DNA of 64,000 bases from Amphiura filiformis (taxonomy: Eukaryota > Echinodermata > Ophiuroidea > Amphilepidida > Amphiuridae). The stretch lies in contig NC_092640.1 of the NCBI RefSeq assembly GCF_039555335.1, positions 30,758,204 to 30,822,203 on the forward strand, read 5' to 3'. Each line of letters begins with the position of its first letter. The stretch's first letter is position 1. The notes below the pieces were generated by a model. It was not told the origin of the DNA. It worked only from the letters and a program-made list of their open reading frames with translations, and did no database searches. The position numbers and the translations under genes are program-made. Positions 23,720-38,700 of this stretch are shown here, piece by piece.

Positions 23720-26700
23720 CTGTAGATGAGAAACCACACAATTTGTTGTCATAGTGTTTATGTAATGTATACTGTGCACAAAAGGTATCTGTACACTTAA
23801 AAAAAAAGCTATATCTTAAGGGGTGGGGTATGAACATTTGGACAGTATTTATTGTGGGACATTAGAGCACATCAGACATATCGAATTGCATTCTGAATAC
23901 GAAGAATGTCCTTCTGATATCAAATAATTTAGATTTTTTGAAATTGCAATGTAATACACATTTTATGGCAAATGATTAAAATTGATATTTTTGATATTTA
24001 ACAGTACTTTCAAGTAAACTTTATAAATCTGATGATTTATACTTAAAGTGTATGTAGGTGGGATGAAAAGCCGACGATCAATTGAAAATTTTGACCTTTC
24101 ATATTGAAGATATGGATTTTTTTCAAAAACACACAAAAAAATTAGGTCTTTTTGGGAAAAAAATCCATATCTTCAATATGAAAGGTCAAAATTTTCAATT
24201 GATCGTCGGCTTTTCCTCCCAGCTACATACACTTTAAAAATATATCATTAGATTTATAAAATTTACTTCGAGGACTGTTATATATCAAAAATGTGAAAAA
24301 TATCAAATTTTAATAATTTGTCATAAAATTTGTATTATATCGTGAATTTCAAAAATGAAAATTATTTGATATCAGAAAGAAATTCTTCCTATTCAGAATG
24401 CAATTCGATATGTCTGATGTGCCCTCATGTCCCACAAAAAATACTGTCGAAACGCTCATTCCAGATCCCTTAAAGATGCTAAACCTAAGTTACCAAATAA
24501 AGAAGTCAATTGAGATGATGGATAATTTTGTTCTGCACATTTTGATACCTCATTTGTGACAATGTGAATTTATTTGCCCAAGTTTTACCAAGTTGAATGA
24601 AAAGGCATTTCAAAACCGACAAAAAAGATTTACATACCGTATTTCCTCAAATAAATGCCCCCGGGGGCGTTGCATTTTCAAAACGGGGGGCATTTATTAA
24701 AGGTCATTTTTAGAACGATAATTCCTGTTAAAATCATTAGGTAAGCTTAAAACTCACGCATATTAAATGACAAACTATGAACTAGAAACACTGACTTCTG
24801 GTTCCGACCAGGATTTTTGCCGATTATCGAAGCCATGTGTGCAACTTGGTAAGCTTACGTACTACACAAGATAGCATGGAAATATCAGCATTTTTGAAAC
24901 ATCTTGGTTGAAAAAAGTGGTGGGGCGTTTATTTGAGCACGCTACAAAAAACTGGTGGGAATCGTCCCGATAGGAAGAAATATCCCAAATGTCACTTTTG
25001 AAATGCTCTTTCCCATTAAAATTGGTATTAACTTAAGGGAATAAAGCTAAGTTGCATTGTGTCAAAATATGCAGAACAAATTATCTATGTGTTGATTACC
25101 TTATTTGGTAATTGAAAAAAAACAAAACACCCACATCTCAATTGGTCCACAATGGTAGTCATTCAGCATGAGGTCGTACTTGCACCAAGTATGAAACTGA
25201 CCTCGCCATGCACTAAATTATGTGCACTAAAATAATGTTGTACACGTGCAGAATGTACTCTTCAGTAATGCTGGAAAGATTTGGTTGAGGAAGCACATAA
25301 TATGGCCATTACGGACAATGTGTCGCATCAAACCATAGATTGGGAAAGGGCCAAAGTCGATCGTAGACAAAGATTCATGCAAACAAACTGTCCCAAATTA
25401 CTGACTTAAATTAAGTGCCCTTAGGCTGAACACTGCAAAGTGCATTAGTGTATATGTGATGTGATCAAGCAAAATGAGTCGGATGTTGGGAATATTGATT
25501 TTCAGATATAGCCAATAATAGTATTCAACTTCCTTTGTATTTTATTGTTCTGAGCAACATTAAAATGGCCATATCTCTGGAACCGTAAGTATAACTACGA
25601 TGGAGGTTTCAGCTAACTAAGGCTTTGAATATGGCTTATGTAATGAAATTGAAAACTGAATTTTGGTTTTGATTGACATCAAGCTCATTTAGCTTGATCG
25701 CATTAATATCTTCCTTTGCATTACCTTGGCCATACAATGTGCCTGCACGTGTGCCACTCAATCGCCAGTCAAAATTCTGCTGACATATTGCTTCCACTAC
25801 ATCCTGTTTGGTGCCGTGAAATAACGGCTCCTCCCGGACTTTCTTCCCGCTGTATTTCTTTTCCAATCTGTCTTTTTTTCTGCAATTAATGAAGCATTTT
25901 GATTTATTATGAGACTTGTAAGTTTTCTATAATATGTTCCACATTTGTTTGGAGTAATCGTTATTTTTGTACAGGTATTATTATCAATGACCGGCTCACT
26001 GACTCTACACTATGCAATTTGGAAGAGATTAATAATACTTAATTCTGTTACTTATTTCTGATATAAATGGTCATGCTCCAATGCTCTGGACAACATAATA
26101 TGGAGTCAATTATAATTAAGAGATCAGATACAAAATATGATAATCGCCATTATCCCGATTGGGGTTTAGCTACAGCTGTAAAAATCAGAGAGTGAAAATC
26201 AGAGAAGATGAGAAAAGGAGGGTGGTCGATGTCTAGAAAGAGCTATGTGTGTTTCCACCTATTCAAAATAAAGTGCAGTGGTTAGATGTTTGTCCCAATT
26301 ATCCCACTTTGGCACAATGGACTACATGCATGGTAAGAGGAGTGTGATAAACAAGCTGATCACACAGGGAGAAGTCAGTTATCTCAGTTGACATGTCATA
26401 GTTATTTTGAAATAGAACACACATACAACCCCCTGTATCAAATTTGATTTGGGATAAAATGCAAATAATAAAATTGGACGCTATGTGACGCCTAAGTTTT
26501 GCACCTGAGCTATTTTAAATTCCAGTTGAAATCCATACAACCCCTATGGATGACATGACCTTAATCTTCCACACAGGGAGTGTGAATTTCAAATGGGGTT
26601 AACTGAATGAGTTAATTAACTCCATTGGAAATCTACATAGTTATTGCATGTAAGCTGCAGAGTAGATTAATAGAATTGTTCAAGCAAAATATGCAAATAA

Positions 26701-29700
26701 ACTCATTAATATTCATCATTATAAAGTTAACTATACAGCACATAAGGTCACCATACTCAATCATCCTACCAGCAAAAATGAGAATACACAAATTGGTACC
26801 AAAATGGTGACCTTTGACACTTCCTCACCTGCAGAAATCTTCCCAGAGGTCCACATTCTGAACCCTTTCAATACATTCTATGGTACATAGAGAACTTGAC
26901 ATGGTGGCGCTGAATCGACGGTGTACTCGGCGGTATTCATCACTGTCTTGGGTTACTGGGCAACGCTGGAAGTTGCTGTGTGAATTGGAACACTTGCCAT
27001 AGAGATCCCAATGGTCTGGTACTGTAAAACTGCTTTGAGATTCTAGCCTATACAGATGAAATAAAACAGATTCATATATGTGACCAACTTAAACAAAATC
27101 AGGAACAAGTCGCCAGGCATGTTTTTGAGTTATAGGCCTTTAAAGATGACATTCCCATTTAAAAAAAAATCAAATTTTAGAATTCTTAATTTCATGGTAT
27201 TTGACTGTGGGACTAAATGGACTTTCAAATCCTTGAAAGTATTTATTAAAATGATGTTTATTTAATCAATAATTAACAATTGAACTATGTCAATCAATCA
27301 ATCAATTCTGGACTTCCCACCTCTTGTTTCAGGTGCACCGCTTATGCGTGAATGTCACTGGTAACTCCACAGACGAAAACACCACACTGTCACAATAGAA
27401 TATAAAACACTCAAAGCAAGCCAAGCTATATGTATATGTACATGCTCAGGTACCAGATTTATAGTGTGTGTTCAAAAAAATAGCATTTGAGCTGATGCAG
27501 AGAAGTTATAATGAGTTAATGTAATGCATGCATGTAGGTGATAATCCCTATTCAATCCTGTGTAAAGCAGGAAACTAATTAGTCCATTACTCAGAATAGC
27601 ATAACATCATGGTATCATTTACAAAATTATCCATATCTTGAAAAGTATTGATGCTATTTATATAATTTTGGTATCATATTAAAGCTTACTGTCTAGTGCT
27701 TACATTTTTATTCAAATCATGAAATGTCAAAAATGTGACATGTTCCTAGTTTTGTCAGAACGGGTCACATATAATAACTTGGCAGGACTGCTCCCTCAGT
27801 TGGTGTTCAAAAAGCCAATATTTCAAAAAAAGAATTCTTATGTTTTCTACTGTTTTCTGTCATGTGCAATAAACCATATCTCCTTTTCCCTCCCTGGCCA
27901 CTTTTCGCTAATTTTTTGAGAACAGGTCTCATATCTTCAACACAGCTCAAGAATTAAACAAATCATATGACTTGCGCATTAGATACATCAACATCTCAGA
28001 ACAGTGTCAAGTGTATTGATTTGTGTATCAAGCAAATACACTCTGGCACTATGTGTGTGGGTGTATGGGGTGTAGAGGTTTCTTTGGTTTTCAGAAAACA
28101 AATCTGGACCCACCTATGACATTTCACTCATAGAGTGCGGATCCATAGCAACTGTGGTAGAGGGTGCTACGTAATAATGCATACAAGGTATAGGCCTCCC
28201 ATCATAAGTGTAATATACCAGGTCCACAGTTAGGCAGTTATTGTATCTTACCACAAAATTCCACATTGTCAATAGTGAAATGTTGGTGCATAGAGGTCCA
28301 CAGTTATGCTGTTATATACATAATGTCCACATTTGTTGGTGAAAATGTGTAGGGGTGTGTGTGTGTGGGGGGCACAGCGTCATCATCCCTATATCTTTGT
28401 GTCAAAAATTGCAGTGATAGTACGGCGAATCCTCTCGTTTTGCAATAGCTACGCATGGCGATTTTGTTCGAGATAGGCCGAGCGACTCAGGCTAAGCATA
28501 GTACGACTATCATGTGAGATACCACCAAGTTCTATTCTACAAATTATTACAATTTGCGCATGCTCTAGTATCCCATATGGTGTTGCTATTACAAGGAAAT
28601 TTGATTTGTTTTGAGGTAAACCCCAGGTTTTGTTTCCAATACACTAACTTGAAATGCAATACACTAATTAGCGACTATTGCTGTTGGCTCTGGATACATT
28701 TTTACTGCATTTTTGGCGTAACGATTTTTAAATCGTAAGTTAAAATTGTTATATATTTAATTTTGAGAATTACAATTATATAATATATATTTATAATACA
28801 GGGTGTTGACACTGTGGGGGAGGGGGTTACTTCATACTTGGCCTGTAACAATGTATAACATACCTTTCAGCACGATCATTTAAGACTTGCTTTGATACCA
28901 GCATTGGCCGTCTTCTTAGTGGCCTTTCTGTGTGGTACTTAATATTTTTCTGCATCTTGCTTTCTATGTCTAGTCTGTATTGGTTACTCTCTGTCTGGAA
29001 GTCAAGATATCGACTGCTACCTTCTTTCAGGTATTTCTGGTAAGCCTCTTCTAAAGACGTACTATTGATGTCGGATTGCATGCCTGTCAAATTCTGGGAA
29101 AAGACAGAACATTTACATAATAACCATTGCATATTAATATTTAACACAGCAATTTCTTATTCGGCTTGTTCCAACTCGAGAATACGTAAGTTCACAAAAG
29201 CATGTGCCAGTTAGACATTATGCAAAGTGCACTCCCCAACTGGGTGTACGCCATAAATATCAATCATGTTTATGAGTTTTGCTTATTTCAAGTTAAACAA
29301 AGTATAGAATGCTTTTTATCATGTTAAGACTCCTTTGGAATAGGCTTTTAAAAAAGATGACTCAATTATGACCTGTGTGGGAAAGAAGAGTAAGATGGCA
29401 ATCAGTGCGGTCATGAGGGTGTTAGGGCTGACAGGGGTAGCGCTAGGTTGCTTTTTGGGGTCCCGGACCCACCAAAATAGAGTTCGGACCCCCTGTTTTT
29501 AAATTTTCTGCAAGTTCAGGGGTCCCTGCAGACCCACAGTTTTTCAGTCTAGCTCAATTGTAGACATACTATTTATGCTGCATTTGTGCAACTCGGACTC
29601 ACCAAACTCTACCCGAGACCCCCTACTTTTTAATTTTCTGCAAGTTTGGGGGTCCCTGCGGAGTGTTTAGTTCTAGTGCTACCCCTGTCAGGGCCCCATG

Positions 29701-32700
29701 CATATGAATTGCATTGCTAACTCAACCCCCCAAAAGAAAATTTCAACCCCCCTTAAGGGTTCGGATAGCGATGTTGTCACATATTTTTTGTGGGACCTGA
29801 GAGCACATCAGACATATCAAATTGCATTTTGAAAACGAGGAATGTCCTTCTGATATCAAATAATTTTGATTTTTTTTTTTAAATTCGCAATATAATACAC
29901 ATTTTAAGACAAATGTTTAAAAATTGACATTTTTGAAATTTAACAGTCCTCGGAGTAAATTGTATAAATTTAATGATATGAAAAGCCGATGATCAATTGA
30001 AATTTTTGACCTTTCACATTGAAGATATAGATTATATGTTATCTTCAGGGGTGCGAGTGACCTCTATTGAAAAAAGAGGAACTTTGTTCAAAAAAGAGGA
30101 AAAGTACTGAAATATGCTCAAAATGGGCTGAAAATGAACGAAAAAAGCAAAATTTTTGCCTCAAAGAAATTTCCAAAAAGAGGAATTCAGCTAAAAAGAA
30201 GAGATTTCACACCCCTGTATCTTATTGCGCCTTCAGACTGACCCTGCTACGTCACTGAACATGTTAAATACATTGTACTTGAACCCCCCAAAAGAACTTT
30301 TACAATGACCACAATGGATGGGTCAAAAGCGGTGCGCAATGCAGTTAATGTGAAAACTCTATAAAATTTTTTGTATACATGTAGAGGGTTTGTGCGAATA
30401 AGATTGCCTGACCAGTTCTAGTGTACAATTATTGATCTTAATTTCACCCACCTGTTTTCCATACTCCACCCACGTCCCAATCTCGTCTTTCCAATACCAC
30501 ACCCATTGTGTAGCGTAACTTTTCCGCCAGCCTTGTGCCACATCTGGTGGTGAGATGCGTTTGAGTTCTACCGTTTTCATGAGTCCGTATCCTTCTATGC
30601 TCATGGAGTCAAAGTTAATTGTGGCACCATTTAGATAGCTAATTCTGAAAATGTGAAAAAAAAACCCCAAAATATTAATGTCATGGTTTTATTATGACAA
30701 ATCTGAAAACCATGGTTAACGTATGTCGCCTCTGAATTTTACCAAAATAGAGAACTGAAAGACCCCTGATTTTGATAATTTCAGCTCTAAAAGACCCCTA
30801 AATAGCTCATTCTACACATTTCTGTTTTTCCCCACACAATTTTCATCCAGGAAGCCAAGAAAGACCATTGATTGATTTTGACCTTTTTACTGATACGCCA
30901 TCAGCTCAAAAAGATCCGAATTCCGGGGGAGCAATGCACCAACATATTGATGATGTGCCCCGAAGGGGGGGGGGGGAATACTCAAGTTTGGTTTTGGTAG
31001 GGATGTGCCACTGAGAATTTGAAAGTGGACCCATCAATATACAAATTTTTCAAGAAATCTGGACCCATCGATATACCAAAAGCAGCAGTGTAACTCTGGG
31101 GTGGGAGCAATATTAATCTAGTACTCACATACCCTTCTGAGTTATCCACAATGCTGATGTAAAAACTATCTGCATCTGGTCGGCAGTATGATTCCTCTAT
31201 TTTCATATTGGTACTAGCTGTAAAGTTTGTCCACCTACTACCAGCAGTTTCCCTGTGCATCCACTGGAATGGTTCCTCTGTATGGACATTGTGACAATTA
31301 TCAGCGTAGTTGCATTTGCCTCGCAGGTGGAAAACACACACAGAAATTTCATCTGACTGCAATGATAATCAGGTGGGATGGGAGTAACACAAATGGTTAA
31401 GTTATTTTAATTAAATTGTTCTTTTCACACCTTTTATTTAGGGTAATTTCAAAAGCTTACCACAGTGCTGTAGAACAGCATACCCATGGACTAAAGAGAT
31501 ACAGACAAATTCCAAACAGTCAAAGTCTTAACATCATCCGACAATGAGGGCCGATCGTTCCATGTGTCAGTAAAATTGCTACGCATGTACCGCATATTTT
31601 TACAGTCTATCGTGTAAACACAAAGACACGCAACACTATATCGCATAGGCACGCAACGTTGGGGTGATTGTTAGACAAGGCATGATCAAACGATCGGCCC
31701 TCATGAATATGCGAGAATTCACAGCATACAATGCACAGGGACTTTGACTATTGGTCTGTGAGCATACCATAGTAGCTCATAGTTAAAAAAATTCCTTTAA
31801 AAAAGGAATGTGGCGCCCAATGTGAACTTGGACGTGATATGGTGAAATCCATGGTGTGTAGATTTGGTATTATAATGATTTTTCTAGGGAAGAGTAGAAG
31901 ATGATCCAAATATAAACTTAGTCCACCTCAAATGACCTGTAACAATTTGTGATTGACATTACTTAATTCACCTCGGATGACTTTGATCTGACATTCAACA
32001 TTTTCGCGCTTACACCAATCATATCCATAACAATTTAACTCTTACAACTTCCTGTCAACTCTCTAATTTAAAACTCTAAATTTCTATCTGTTTGCCTTTT
32101 CTGTATTGTACCATTTAGTATACTACAGTTTGTTACAATTATTAAGATAAGCAAACATTGCTGGGTAGATAACAGGATTTAGTCATTTACTTAATCCAAT
32201 GAATAACTGCTATATAGATTCTATGGTAATTAGCAAACAAAAGCCATCAGTTTGAGGCCTCGTTAATTGATCTTATCACTATGGGCCACAAGAGTCTCAT
32301 CCCAATGGCATACTCCAATAACCTCAATTACATAATCATAGTGCAAAATTTGACCTCAAGTTGCAGAGTATGAGTTTGTGTACCCATATTTTCAAAGGAT
32401 GAATGTACAAATGTATTAGGGTTTAAGAACTGTTCCCATGATAGATGAGCATGTTGTGGATCCTAGTGTATGGTCAAATGTCACCAGAGATACTATAATA
32501 ATGAGATAAGACACTCTCTACAAACTGCCTATACCATGCTATACCGCAGTTGAAGACAGGCAATTACATAGCGTCGTCGCTGGCCAACTCTTACTACTGA
32601 ACGTGTAATGAGAAGATACCATAGAGTCCTACATAGAGGTCTGGGGAAGAGACGGTCCGAATTGACCTACCTTGACCTATAATTAATAAGAGAATCACAT

Positions 32701-35700
32701 TTTTGTACCGCTCACAAAACAAAGAGTATAAGTCCGCCCACCGCTGTCAATCATTCTAATGAACAAATAAACAAGCTCTGGCAATGACGTAATCCTAATT
32801 ATAAATGAGAAAATCACATTGTACATGTACTGTCTGCTGTACTAGATGTCTTCTAACAAGTGCCGGAGTGTCGCGGTCCTGATGTCACCGTCTATCGGGT
32901 TCTAAGGCACACGGTATACTGGTTGAACGCATACAAAGGTCAGGATTTATTTGGTGTTTTTATAAATCCTAATTTTGTATTTTAAACAAAGAATATACGC
33001 TCACCATTTTATCCTGTGCATATCAGAAAACAACAATAAAATAAAATCCAAGCAAATTGTGGTTTTATTTCTGAGCTGGGCATAATTTTAGCAAAACAAT
33101 TGCGAAGTCAATCTAGCAAGAGTGAAATTAGAAGCTTTTCTCAAAATTATGCCTATATTGTGGCGCCTCCGTAGAGGGCGCCACAAAAACACATTCATAA
33201 CCTCATGAATGTACACAAAGTGTTTAATCCAATCACAGATAATAGCTTTTAAATACGCAGATGCAAATAGAGCTTATTGAAAAAGTATAATGACCAAGTC
33301 ATGTGACATGTTATGAGTTACAACAATTTACGCGTGCGCTGGCTGCCGTATTTGGACATCGCATTGTGCACTAGTGTGATTGATCACTAGCAGTATTTCC
33401 TTAAAGATGTCTGCCCCATATCATTCCATACCATTTAACAACAACACAGGGACTTTGCAGCATCAAGAGCGCACACCCACATTCCACAAATAACCTTCGC
33501 AACCAGGATCAGCTCCCAGACTTTTGTACGGGTTACGAGACAAATTAGCAGTAAGTTCCTTGTCCAGGGTAAATTCAAGCTAACTCAATTTTTGCACAAG
33601 AACATACTATTACTAAACCACAACCAGGGTTCGCACCCGCAACCTCTCACACCATAGTTGAACTAACTTGACTGCTTGTCATGAATCTACTCAAACGCCA
33701 CAAACACCTCACCTGTTGATGAGCACCTGGAGAGCTGCATGCTAGCTGGTTCCCATCAGTCTGTTTAGAAATCCCAACTTTCTTGGCAAATTCCTGATCT
33801 AAATTATCCACAGCGCCATCTGTGGACGGTACGCGTTGTTTTCCCTGTTTCATCTTATATTTCAGAATATCTAGCACCGCCTGCACACTTTGGGTCATGT
33901 CTATGTTAAACTTCTGCAGTACCATGAAGGGTTGGTTGTCATGGAGATTGTGAGAATAACGACAATGCTGTTGTTTGGTGTTTGTGTAACGACAGTCTCC
34001 TTTTATGTAATGGCTGTTTAAAAATATAAATAATGATATTTGATAATTAATAATGTTGGTGGTTCAACATACATTGTACCTCCGTATGTAAAACCAGCAC
34101 CATCATAGTCCATTAGTCCTGTGGCAATAAGGATTCAGAAAAAGTATACTTTAACCTATCTATGACGTATGGTTATGGGCAAAACAGTAACATTGTGATG
34201 CTGTAAGTCCAATTTTGGCCTCCAAATGGGACGGAAATGAAATGTGCTCTGATTTTAATGAAAATGATCTCAAATTATTTGTCTTGTTGCAAGTAATCAG
34301 AAAAAGAATAGTTGTAACTATCTAAGTTGGTTGCTTTCTTATCCAAGTACCACAACAATTGTCAAGGTCAATAGAGTTTAATGCGACTTGATGAGTATTG
34401 TCATAGTTCTGATGTGTTGCCAAGGTAAAGAAATATCCTACATAGCGCAAACTATTCTTTTTCTGATTTATCATGGAAAGGCAAATAATTTGAGGCAGTA
34501 CTTACGTGCATACATGTAGAAATGGACACCTGCTATCCTTATTACATCCATGGATTGAGTTATAATGTGTACAGATTACAGTTATGGAGTACCTCTGGGA
34601 TATATCCTGGGTCCCATTATAAAGTCCCACCATCAACATACAGGCAGTACTTACGTGCATACATGTAGAAATGGACACCTGCTATCCTTATTATATCCAT
34701 GGATTGAGTTATAATGTGTACAGATTACAGTTATGAGTACCCCGTGGATCTATCCTGGGTCCCATTATAAAGTCCCACCATCAACATACAGGCAGTACTT
34801 ACGTGCATACATGTAGAAATGGACACCTGCTATCCTTATTACATCCATGGATGGAGTTATAATGTGTACAGATTACAGTTATGGAGTACCTCGGGGATCT
34901 ATCCTGGGTCCCATTATAAAGTCTTACATGTACAATATGTACAGGTAGTACTTACGTGCATACATGTAGAAATGGACATCTGTTATCCTTATTACATCCA
35001 TGAATGGAGTTGTAGTGTGTACAGATATCAGGCACTGTCACGTCTATTAGGGACTGCTTCAGAGTTAGACGTATCATCTCATCATCCAGCTCATTGAGAC
35101 TGTGGCTCTTTAGAATCTGAAAACAAAAATGCAGAGAAAAAAGAAGAGTGGGGAAGTGAAAGAAATAGAAATGTAACAAAATCAAAGCGGGTATATGTGA
35201 CCCTGGGATGTCACCCTGGGCATGACAAGAGAGATTCTCTGCTTACATTCAGCAATGTTGGAAGAATAACATCTTCATTCTTGAAACAGATTCATCAGGA
35301 TCGCTCATTGTTCATTTGATTGATAAAGGTTCTTTTTCAGATCCAATTAAAATGATACTACTCACTCAGAAATATTTCAATTCCTATCAGGAATCTTGTT
35401 CACTCTGGTACTGGTGTTTCTAGATGTTTTTAGCACTGCCGGCAACACTTCTGTCTGGTTTTGATGACGTCACCAAATACTTACATGTATTGAAGATCAA
35501 GAGATAGTTTTAATAAATTTTTCTAGTTTTTAGTCATTAGCTTCCGATAACATCCATGGCTATAGGCCTGGCAAACTTTGATTCAAAATGCGTTCTTGTT
35601 ACAAGTGTTCTGTAACATGTTGTATTTACACACAGGGCATTTTGAGTCAGCCCTGGGGAGGGTAAAATTGGGGGGGAAAGAAATTTTTGGCGAGCGAAGG

Positions 35701-38700
35701 GGGGGAAGCAATTTTTGGCAGCCGAGGGGGGAAGCGATTTTTGGCACACATTCATGGGCGCCTTTTAAATAAAATGCTGTAAATAGGCTTAGGAAAACAG
35801 TACGGAAACGCTTAAATATGAAAATTTTCCTGCTCGCTGCACTCGCAACATGTATCTAGACCAGGCCTTTTCAACTAATTTTAGTGATCATGAAGTGTTA
35901 ACATGGTTAAGGGAGGATTTTGCGAGGGAGAGCGTGCGCACGACAGAACACCATAGTGGGTCCCGCGAAAAAGTGTCGGCTGCTGGGGTCCAGGGCGCAG
36001 CGCCCACAGAAGCTCTGAGATTTTAGAGCTTTCTAAACATGAAAATGACCATAAAATCCACAGCTTACCTTTGCATTATGCGGTGACCGCAACGCATGGC
36101 TATGACGACAACTGAAAGTATACAAATATGAAGAGTTGTTTTAAAACATCCATGGGCAAATTAAAATGCACCGTGGATGCGTACAGGCATGCATGAAACA
36201 GTATAATATTCATACTCACTAAATTTCTGCATTTCTGATTGGTCAAGTGCCGGGCATAAACGCTGTCAGGAAACAAAGTTTATAATTTACCAGTCCCATG
36301 CTATGTGTATCTACAGCTACATGTAGTGAATGCTCCTTGGATAACTCCAAAAACATCAACTTTTGCATCTTTGCGAAAAAACCCTTTCAAGGTGATATCA
36401 GGATTTTTTTGCCCTTCAACAATAAATGCCCCCCTTAAACGTGAGCAATATTTTAAAGATTCCTCTCTTTTTGACAAAAATGAATACGACAAGTCATTTA
36501 TTTTACAGCATAATAGTAGTACATGTACCAGCGGATACACAAAGTGTTGGCCCCTTTAAAAAAAATAATGTTGCACTGGAAAAAGTTCATTTTGGCAATC
36601 ACATGCTAAAGAATACATCCAATGTTACACATTTTGAGGGGGCACCAAGGCAAAGGCATGGGACACCCAAGGCAATTAATACCATTCAGTGTCTGAGGTT
36701 ATTTTTTTTTCAGTTAAAGTTACATACCATTTTTGTTATTTTTTAATGTACTGTATTAAATAACAATCACAAAATGTTCTAATAAGTATGAACGGGCCGG
36801 GTTCATTCATTATATTTTCTCGGGCAGTGCTGGGCATAAACAATGATTTTTTACAATCCTCATATGAATCAATGAACCCTAACAAACTATAAAATATGCT
36901 TAAGGGCTGTCAATAATTATGAGCCCGGGGGTGGGGGTGGGGCAAGAAATTTTTGGCGAGCCGAGAAGGGGGGGAAGCAATTTTTGGCGAGCCGAGGGGG
37001 GGGGGAAGCGATTTTGGCACACACTCATGGGGCGCGTTTTAAATAATAACGCCAAAGGCTTAGGAAAACAGTACGGAAACACTTTAATATGCAAATTTTC
37101 CAGCTCGCTGCACTTGCAACATATATCTATTGTCAATTCATTTTAAGTCGTTGGTAACCAGTATTTCAAAAAAGGTGTAGCTTTGAATTGATGTGATGGG
37201 ATTCAATTTTATTCAATATCTATGCTGACTAACAGATCGTTCTACGGTTTCACGATTTAAATTACTATAGGCCTATGGCCCTAGAAGAATGAAAAGAACA
37301 GATTAACTTTATCATGTTTGTCTCCCTATGCATGAGTGTGTATATTTATGGCCTTTAAAATATTTTCTTATTATGTTCTTGGTTAGGTATCAGTGGCTCC
37401 GGAACCGGGGGCCCGGGGTGGAGGGGCTCGGCCCCCAATAATTTGGATGCCTATGGAAAATTACCATTGCCATTGGCCCCCCCCCCAATATTTAACATCT
37501 TCCGGAGCCTCTGGGTATGGGGTATTATTAAAATAAAAAATAGTTATATTAAATGAAATCCTAGCACAAATAAATCGTTTTCATTCAATTGTGCTCTCTT
37601 TAAAGCAAGTAGAAATATAGCTTGTCAACTTTCAACATGGGAACATGTTATGAAGTATCTATAATTACTGAAAAGATGTAGCTCAGCGGCCGGCCAACAA
37701 AAAGAAATTGTCTATAGTAGGCCCTATACGAGAAACAAGATTTTCTCTCTGAATTGGCCGTATTTTTACGTAAAAATCGCATTAATTATCGTGTTCACTC
37801 TAGCGTAAGTTTGGGCCCTATTTGACTCATTGGAACGTTCGAAAGGACTCCCGCGACTGTCAAGGTAAAATGAATCAAGTATAGACTTTATAAGGTTTGC
37901 AAATTGGGATCCCAAAAATTGGCATGTGTGCACAAGGGGGGGGGGCAAAGATTTTTTGGCACGGCCAAAAGGGGGGGGGGGAAGCGATTTTGGCAGGCCG
38001 AGGAGGGGGGAGCGATTTTGGGGGCTCATAATTATAAGCAAGTTTGATAATTCAGAACAGAGTGCAAATCAGTGCATTGTGGGTAAAAGTCTGTAGGGAT
38101 ATCACAGCCAGGCCTCACACAGTAATTCAATGGTGACGAACTTTGCACTTTTAAAAAAACCTTTTAAAATTTTTTTTTGCCAGTTGTTGGGTCTGATTGT
38201 CCCCATAGAACTTTTATATAACAAAGATAGTTAGAACCTACCTTGGAAGTACCAAAGTTGTAAATATGACAAATGAAATCACAGGAATTTCCGATCAGTC
38301 AAAGTCCATTCCCACAGCCGTCTATGGGAGGATTGTGTTATTATATCCCCAAGAATGTCCAAGAATATTACCCACAATGCACTCTGTTCTGAATTATCGA
38401 ATTAGCTTATTGCACAGCCCCTTAAATATTGCAACCTGTTAGTGGTGCATAATATTACCAACATAAAGTATCCATCATCAGCTATTGGTGACACGGATGC
38501 CAATGTTTTTTATTATAAATACAGATATAATCTGTTGCAAGGTTCCTGTTAAACCATCGCGTATATTACATGTATGTAAGACATCAAGCGTGCGCTTACA
38601 ATGTAGCACCTTGATCTTGTAGTCTATCCTCAATCCAGGCCACAAATAACCGACAATGGATGAGCATAGAGCTTGCAGAGCTAAAATCAAATCACATCAG

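Noticed and set aside
30067-30258. Lys-rich 63-codon frame
   Set aside because: Read across the AG-rich interior of a miniature element (30046-30217).
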